DNA of 38,395 nt from positions 1 through 38,395 of the forward strand of contig JALSSX010000245.1 in NCBI GenBank assembly GCA_026984055.1. Direction: 5' to 3'. This DNA is from Sedimenticola sp. GTDB lineage: Bacteria > Pseudomonadota > Gammaproteobacteria > Chromatiales > Chromatiaceae. The notes below the pieces were generated by a model. The model was not told the origin of the DNA. It worked only from the letters and a program-made list of their open reading frames with translations, and did no database searches. The translations under genes were made by a program, and so were the position numbers. Shown one piece after another: positions 33,951 to 38,395 of the stretch; positions within the stretch are counted from its first letter, which is position 1, and each line of letters begins with the position of its first letter.

Positions 33951-34020
33951 AGTGGACCCCAGATTTCGGACAGTAGTTTAAGCTGTCCGGCAAGAATCTG
34001 AGGAACGAGAGAAGCAGTCA
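33951..34020 (+). mobile_element. IS3-like element end (remnant)
   Basis: AGTGGACCCCAGATTTCGGA, then CAGTAGTTTAAGCTGTCCGG and CAAGAATCTGAGGAACGAGA form a sequence I recognise as the left terminal region of an IS3-family element. There is no orfA or orfB behind it. It appears to be a truncated end. Confidence 0.5.
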
Positions 34021-34027
34021 CGAAACT

Positions 34028-34252
34028 TCACCGGTGACAGGCGTGAGAAGGAACGCCGTTTTTCAGTGGAACATACTGGCGTAACCACGCCAGTTTGGTT
34101 TTGCCAAAATCCTCGATGGCCTCCCAGCCATCGGCCCCGCTGGCCATGGCACTGACGGCCAGCACGATAATATCTATCAATTCATGGCATTTGTTGCGGT
34201 CGATGGGAGGGTCTTCCAGCCTAGAAAAGTGTTCGATCAAACAAGCGGTCAT
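34028..34252 (-). pseudogene. Truncated ISAs1-family transposase N-terminus
   Basis: A 74-codon frame that matches the DDE_Tnp_1-associated N-terminal domain of ISAs1-family transposases: LIEHFSRLEDPPIDRNKCHE, then SGADGWEAIEDFGKTKLAWL and VPLKNGVPSH. Homology ends abruptly at about 34043, and four unrelated codons follow before the stop. Nearly all of the catalytic domain is missing. GGAG precedes the ATG, as in an intact gene. Confidence 0.75.
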
Positions 34253-34329
34253 GAGAATCTCCTGAGTTGCCTTCTCTGGATGATCTCATATCCTCTTGTC
34301 CATGCATGGGTTTATATGCGCTCGCCCTG
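34043..34329 (-). mobile_element. ISAs1-family insertion-sequence remnant
   Basis: The remnant would begin at about 34329 with CAGGGCGAGCGCATATAAAC, an end I associate with this IS family, and run through the transposase start to the break at 34043. Beyond the break on that side lies the IS3-like end, so two elements meet here. Target duplications were not identified. Confidence 0.5.
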
Positions 34330-34456
34330 GCGCGGGGATGCGTCACCATCGACGATAGCCGATGTAAACCATTGTCCATCAAGCGATTCCGCGCAGTATC
34401 GCTGATGGATGAGGGCTCGCAATCAACAGGTCGGGACGATTTGTTCGATTGTTGGC

Positions 34457-35659
34457 TCAATAGTCCCAATTGAGTGCGCCGCCGGTCTGGTATTCGGTTA
34501 CGGTGGTTTCGAAGAAGTTCTTCTCCTTGCGCATGTTGGCTTGTTCGTCCAGCCATGGCAGGGTGCTTTCGGCGCCGGGGAAGGGTTCTTCGTGGTCGAG
34601 TTGTCGGGCGCGGCGGTTGGCGATGAAGCGGAATTGGCCGGTGTGGTCTTCCTTGCTATAGCCGAGGATAGGGTCGCGTAGAATGTAGCCGGCGTAAGCG
34701 GATTCGGCGGCGTCTGCTTCTTCCCACATCTCGCGGACGGCTTTCGGGTCCAGGGTGATCTCTTCTTCCTTGATGATCTGTTTGACGACGCGGATGCCGA
34801 AGGATGCGTGCAAGACTTCATCCCGCATGATGTACTGGAATTGTTCGGCGGTGCCTTTCATCAGGCTGCGACGTTGTAACGCGAAGATTGGGCTGAAGCC
34901 GTTGTAGAACCAGCAGCCTTCGAAGATGCCGCCGAAGAAGGTATAGGCCATGAGGAAGTTTTCCAGCTCGTCGCGGTCGCGTAGATCGATGTCGGCGCGC
35001 AGTACGGAGTTCAGCCGGCGGTTGGCAATCTGGATCTTTTGGTTGATCTCGGGCACGACGCGGTAACGGTTGTAGATTTCGCCTTGGTCGAGCCCGATGG
35101 TTTCGATGCAGTGCTGGTAGGTCCAGGTGTGCAGGGCTTCTTCGTAGACTTGACGGGCCTGGTAGATCTGGAGTTCCGGCGCGCTCATCTTTTCCATCAC
35201 CGCCAGCCCGATGTTGCGCATCGCGAGGATGTCGGAGGTGGTCAGGTAGGAGAGCACATTTTCGTACACATGGCGTTCTTCCAGCGTCATATTGTGCTGG
35301 TAGTCGTGTACGTCCTGGGCCATGTTGATGTCCAATGGCGTCCAATGGTTTTTGTTGGCGTTCAGGAAGTATTCCCAGGCCCAGGGGTATTTGAACGGCG
35401 CCAGTTGGTTGATGTCGGTCAGACCATTGATGACACGCTTGTCTTCAGGCTTGACCGGCTCGATATCGATGCTGGCCTCGGGCGTGGCCGGTGGTGTTGC
35501 CGGATCGGCCTCGATGCTGGGCGGCGTGGGTGGTTCAGTGGTCATCGGCGGCGTGTCTGGCGTGACGTTGGTAGGCGCGGCGGGTGGCGGGCTGGCCGGT
35601 GTCAGGGGGTCGTCCCAATTCAGCATGATCTTTGGCTCCTTCGGTTTGTTGTCGCTCAT
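34457..35659 (-). CDS. nrdB: Ribonucleotide reductase small subunit (class Ia R2)
   Basis: A 400-residue radical-bearing subunit that works with NrdA to reduce ribonucleoside diphosphates. Iron ligands are D143, E174, H177, E247, E281 and H284 by alignment with the E. coli spacing, and the radical tyrosine is Tyr181 in EEALHTWTY. So it is a tyrosyl-radical type, not the Chlamydia-like type that lacks it. Residues about 17-70 form a Pro/Thr/Glu-rich low-complexity extension not found in E. coli NrdB. The C-terminus TGGALNWDY should carry the NrdA-docking tail. It lies 248 bp downstream of nrdA; that spacer has no clear gene. Confidence 0.95.
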   Translation of the reverse strand: MSDNKPKEPKIMLNWDDPLTPASPPPAAPTNVTPDTPPMTTEPPTPPSIEADPATPPATPEASIDIEPVKPEDKRVINGLTDINQLAPFKYPWAWEYFLNANKNHWTPLDINMAQDVHDYQHNMTLEERHVYENVLSYLTTSDILAMRNIGLAVMEKMSAPELQIYQARQVYEEALHTWTYQHCIETIGLDQGEIYNRYRVVPEINQKIQIANRRLNSVLRADIDLRDRDELENFLMAYTFFGGIFEGCWFYNGFSPIFALQRRSLMKGTAEQFQYIMRDEVLHASFGIRVVKQIIKEEEITLDPKAVREMWEEADAAESAYAGYILRDPILGYSKEDHTGQFRFIANRRARQLDHEEPFPGAESTLPWLDEQANMRKEKNFFETTVTEYQTGGALNWDY

Positions 35660-35907
35660 CGTGTTTCTTGACGCTGGTGTTTAAACGCCTGCTTGTGCCT
35701 GGCGGTTCCCGGTGGTATGGCGCGACGGGCGCACCACGGCCACCCTGGCCACCCGCTCCGACCGTGCTGTTGTCGCAAGAATACTGCTGACCACCCCATC
35801 CCGCATTTTTGCTGAAGGCAACACGGGAGACATGCGAACGGGACAAGGCAGTCAGACTTACCTGGCTGGCGCTCACCCACCTTGGTGGAGTCAACGCTTC
35901 GCTTCTG

Positions 35908-38395
35908 TTACTGGCAGGCTTCGCAGTCTGGGTCCAGTATCGAACAGGCCTTGGGCGTGGCCGTTGTCGCCGCGCTTGGCATGCCGCCGGCTCGCGCGGT
36001 CCCGCTGTCCTGGCGCGGGTCGGTCGCGGTTTTTTCCACGCCGGTGGCGCCCATCGAGCGCAGATAGTAGGTGGTCTTCAGACCGCGTACCCAGGCCAGT
36101 TTGTACAGGTTGTCGAGCTTCTTGCCGGAAGGTTCTGCCATGTACAGATTCAATGACTGGCCTTGGTCTATCCATTTCTGGCGGCGCGAGGCGGCCTCGA
36201 CCAGCCAACGCGAGTCCAATTCGAAGGCGGTGGCGTAGAGCGCCTTAAGCTCATCTGGCAGGCGGTCGATGTGTTGTACGCTGCCATCGTAGTATTTCAG
36301 ATCGTTGGCCATTACCTCGTCCCACAGACCGGCGGCTTTCAGGTCATGTACCATATACGGGTTGACTACGGTGAATTCGCCGGACAGATTGGATTTGACG
36401 AACAGGTTCTGATAGGTCGGTTCGATTGATTGGCTGACACCGCAGATGTTCGAGATGGTCGCGGTCGGCGCGATCGCCATGCAGTTGGAGTTGCGCATGC
36501 CGACTGCGCGCACCCGCTGGCGCAGGCTGTCCCAGTCCAGTGTGCGACCGCGATCTTGTTGCAGATACTGGCCGCGTTGCTCGGCGAGGATGTCGATGGA
36601 ATCGATCGGCAGCATGCCCTGGCTCCATAGCGAACCCTCGTAGGTCGGGTAGCGGCCGCGTTCCTCGGCCAGTTGGGTGGAGGCTTGGATCGCGAAGTAG
36701 CTGACAGCCTCCATCGAGTGGTCGGCGAATACCACGGCCTGTTCGGATGCGTAGGGCATGCGCTGCTTGTACAGAGCGTCCTGGAAGCCCATCACGCCGA
36801 GTCCCACCGGTCGATGCCGCAGGTTGGAGTAGCGAGCTTGTGGCACGCTGTAATAGTTGTATTCGATGACGTTGTCGAGCATGCGCATCGCGGTGGTAAC
36901 GGTCTTCTCCAGCTTTTTCAGGTTCAGGCCGCTCTCGTCGACGTGCGCGGCAAGGTTCACCGAACCCAGGTTGCATACTGCGATCTCGTTGTCCGAGGTG
37001 TTCAGCGTGATTTCGGTACACAGGTTGGAGCTGTGCACCATGCCCATGTGCTGCTGTGGCGAACGCAGATTGCAGGGATCCTTGAAGGTGATCCACGGAT
37101 GGCCGGTCTCGAATAGCATGCCGAGCATCTTGCGCCACAGATCCAGCGCCTTCAACATGCGGAATACTTTGATCTCGCCGCGCGCGGCCTTCTCCTCGTA
37201 GGCGATATAGGCCTTCTCGAAGTCCGTGCCGGTCAGGTCGTGCAGATCGGGTGTCTCGTCCGGTGAGAACAGCGTCCAGTCACCTTCCTCGGCGACGCGC
37301 TTCATGAACAGATCGGGTATCCAGTTGGCGGTGTTCATGTCGTGCGTGCGACGTCGTTCGTCACCAGTGTTCTTGCGCAGTTCCAGGAAGTCCTCGATAT
37401 CCAGATGCCAGGTTTCCAGATAGGCGCATACCGCGCCCTTGCGTTTCCCCCCCTGATTCACGGCCACCGCTGTGTCATTGGCCACCTTCAGAAACGGCAC
37501 CACGCCCTGCGATTTGCCGTTGGTTCCCTTGATGTGCGCGCCCATGCCGCGTACTCGTGTCCAGTCGTTGCCGAGGCCGCCGGCGTATTTCGATAGCAGG
37601 GCATTGTCTTTGATCGCACTGTATATGCCGTCCAGATCGTCGGGCACCGAGGTCAGATAGCAGGAACTCAATTGCGGACGCAGGGTGCCGGAGTTGAACA
37701 ATGTCGGCGTGCTGCTCATGAAGTCGAACGACGACAGCAAGCGATAGAACTCGATCGCGCGATTCTCGCGGTCCAGCTCGTTGATCGCCAATCCCATCGC
37801 GACGCGCATGAAGAACGCCTGTGGCAGCTCGATGCGCTTGCTGCCAGAATGAATGAAATAGCGGTCATTCAAGGTTTGCAAGCCAAGATAGGTGAATTGC
37901 AGATCGCGCTTGACCTCCATCGCCGCGGCCAGTTTTTGCAGGTCGTATTGCAAAAGCTGGCTGTCAAGCAGTTCCAGTTCCACCGCCTTGCGCACATAGC
38001 TGGCGAAGTAGGCCGGGTAGACCGTCGCCATCTCGGCCTGGGTGGCGACGCGGGTGTCCAGCCCGAGGAAACCGAGCGCCTCGCGGCGCAAACCATCCAG
38101 CAACAAGCGGGCGGCGACCTGGCTGTAGTTCGGTTCCTTCTCGATCAGGGTGCGTGCGCTCATCACCAATGCCTGGCCGACGTCGTCCTCCTTTACGCCG
38201 TCGAACAGGTTGCGACAGGTGTCTTGTAATATGGCCTCAGCGTCAACCGATTCCAGCCCGGCGCAGGCTTCTTCGACCAGTGAGCGCATGCGCTGGACAT
38301 CCAGTGGTTGCTGGCTGCCATCCTCCAGAGTCACCTTGACCAGTTGCTCTTGTTTCTCGTTTTGCTTGCGCGCCTGTTCGCGTTGCTGGGCGCGC
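35908..38395 (-). CDS. nrdA: Ribonucleotide reductase large subunit (5' end outside window)
   Basis: At least 829 residues are visible. The first part is a basic, Gln-rich stretch (about 20 residues open to the window edge), then an ATP-cone ([20 protein letters not shown] to about residue 105) for dATP/ATP activity control. The catalytic barrel holds [20 protein letters not shown], the finger-loop region and [18 protein letters not shown]. The C-terminal tail [12 protein letters not shown] supplies the redox cysteines that are reduced by thioredoxin. NrdB is the next gene downstream. No NrdR box could be looked for because the promoter is outside. Confidence 0.96.
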   Translation of the reverse strand, partial: RAQQREQARKQNEKQEQLVKVTLEDGSQQPLDVQRMRSLVEEACAGLESVDAEAILQDTCRNLFDGVKEDDVGQALVMSARTLIEKEPNYSQVAARLLLDGLRREALGFLGLDTRVATQAEMATVYPAYFASYVRKAVELELLDSQLLQYDLQKLAAAMEVKRDLQFTYLGLQTLNDRYFIHSGSKRIELPQAFFMRVAMGLAINELDRENRAIEFYRLLSSFDFMSSTPTLFNSGTLRPQLSSCYLTSVPDDLDGIYSAIKDNALLSKYAGGLGNDWTRVRGMGAHIKGTNGKSQGVVPFLKVANDTAVAVNQGGKRKGAVCAYLETWHLDIEDFLELRKNTGDERRRTHDMNTANWIPDLFMKRVAEEGDWTLFSPDETPDLHDLTGTDFEKAYIAYEEKAARGEIKVFRMLKALDLWRKMLGMLFETGHPWITFKDPCNLRSPQQHMGMVHSSNLCTEITLNTSDNEIAVCNLGSVNLAAHVDESGLNLKKLEKTVTTAMRMLDNVIEYNYYSVPQARYSNLRHRPVGLGVMGFQDALYKQRMPYASEQAVVFADHSMEAVSYFAIQASTQLAEERGRYPTYEGSLWSQGMLPIDSIDILAEQRGQYLQQDRGRTLDWDSLRQRVRAVGMRNSNCMAIAPTATISNICGVSQSIEPTYQNLFVKSNLSGEFTVVNPYMVHDLKAAGLWDEVMANDLKYYDGSVQHIDRLPDELKALYATAFELDSRWLVEAASRRQKWIDQGQSLNLYMAEPSGKKLDNLYKLAWVRGLKTTYYLRSMGATGVEKTATDPRQDSGTARAGGMPSAATTATPKACSILDPDCEACQ

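Noticed and set aside
35660-35907. Small frames in the nrdA-nrdB spacer
   Set aside because: The frames have no motif and are in a region antisense or between two clear genes. Only an untranslated spacer is supported.
1-38395. CRISPR arrays, tRNA and rRNA genes
   Set aside because: No regularly spaced short repeats and no cloverleaf-like or rRNA sequence were recognised when reading the intergenic regions.

Overview
The window reads as a chromosomal segment of a free-living gammaproteobacterium. The evidence is a FimX-type type IV pilus regulator, the divergent epmB/efp pair followed by epmA, a nagZ-hpt operon, the yciB-yciI-ppiC operon and an RhdA-type rhodanese beside psd. The multihaem cytochrome c, SCO1 and PCuAC copper proteins and RhdA suggest a respiratory, possibly sulfur- or metal-oxidising lifestyle. 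The species cannot be fixed from sequence alone. From memory, the fimX, helical/PilZ-like protein, psd and rhdA neighbourhood resembles the PA4956-PA4959 region of Pseudomonas aeruginosa.

Layout. 1-3.8 kb: the 3' part of a multihaem cytochrome c gene, then a periplasmic parvulin foldase and a TlpA-like thioredoxin (+). 3.8-7.1 kb: a GT39 glycosyltransferase (+) overlapping tail to tail with a HerA-like ATPase (-). 7.2-9.3 kb: a solitary FliL-like protein (-), then nagZ-hpt (+). 9.5-14.3 kb: a PF14907-like nucleotidyltransferase (-), a REC-REC-GGDEF diguanylate cyclase (+), aroC and an MFS transporter (+). 14.3-16.8 kb: a four-gene minus-strand operon (unknown helical protein, yciB, yciI, parvulin). 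17.2-24.0 kb: hrpB (+), then fimX and its upstream partner (-). 24.4-27.0 kb: the EF-P lysylation locus, epmB (-) and efp-epmA (+), with epmA broken by a one-base frameshift. 27.1-31.2 kb: a tight minus-strand operon of aminotransferase, rhdA, SCO1, PCuAC and psd. 31.4-33.7 kb: an Hsp20 gene with a sigma-32-like promoter, arfB (-) and apbE (+). 33.7-34.4 kb: insertion-sequence debris. 34.5-38.4 kb: nrdB and nrdA (-), with nrdA running off the window.

The most unusual feature is a family of modular stem-loop repeats, six copies in 31 kb, all intergenic. Full copies are a string of about five hairpins bounded by TTAGCAGG/CCTGCTAA-like ends. A minimal copy is only 52 bp. One copy sits inside the SCO1-PCuAC operon, where it supplies the stop codon of SCO1 and, apparently, the start codon and the beginning of the signal peptide of PCuAC. 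Two copies carry a different central part, so the family looks like a mosaic built from shared end hairpins.

Gene starts were chosen from Shine-Dalgarno sequences, overlaps and expected N-termini. No similarity search was run, so family names rest on recognised motifs.
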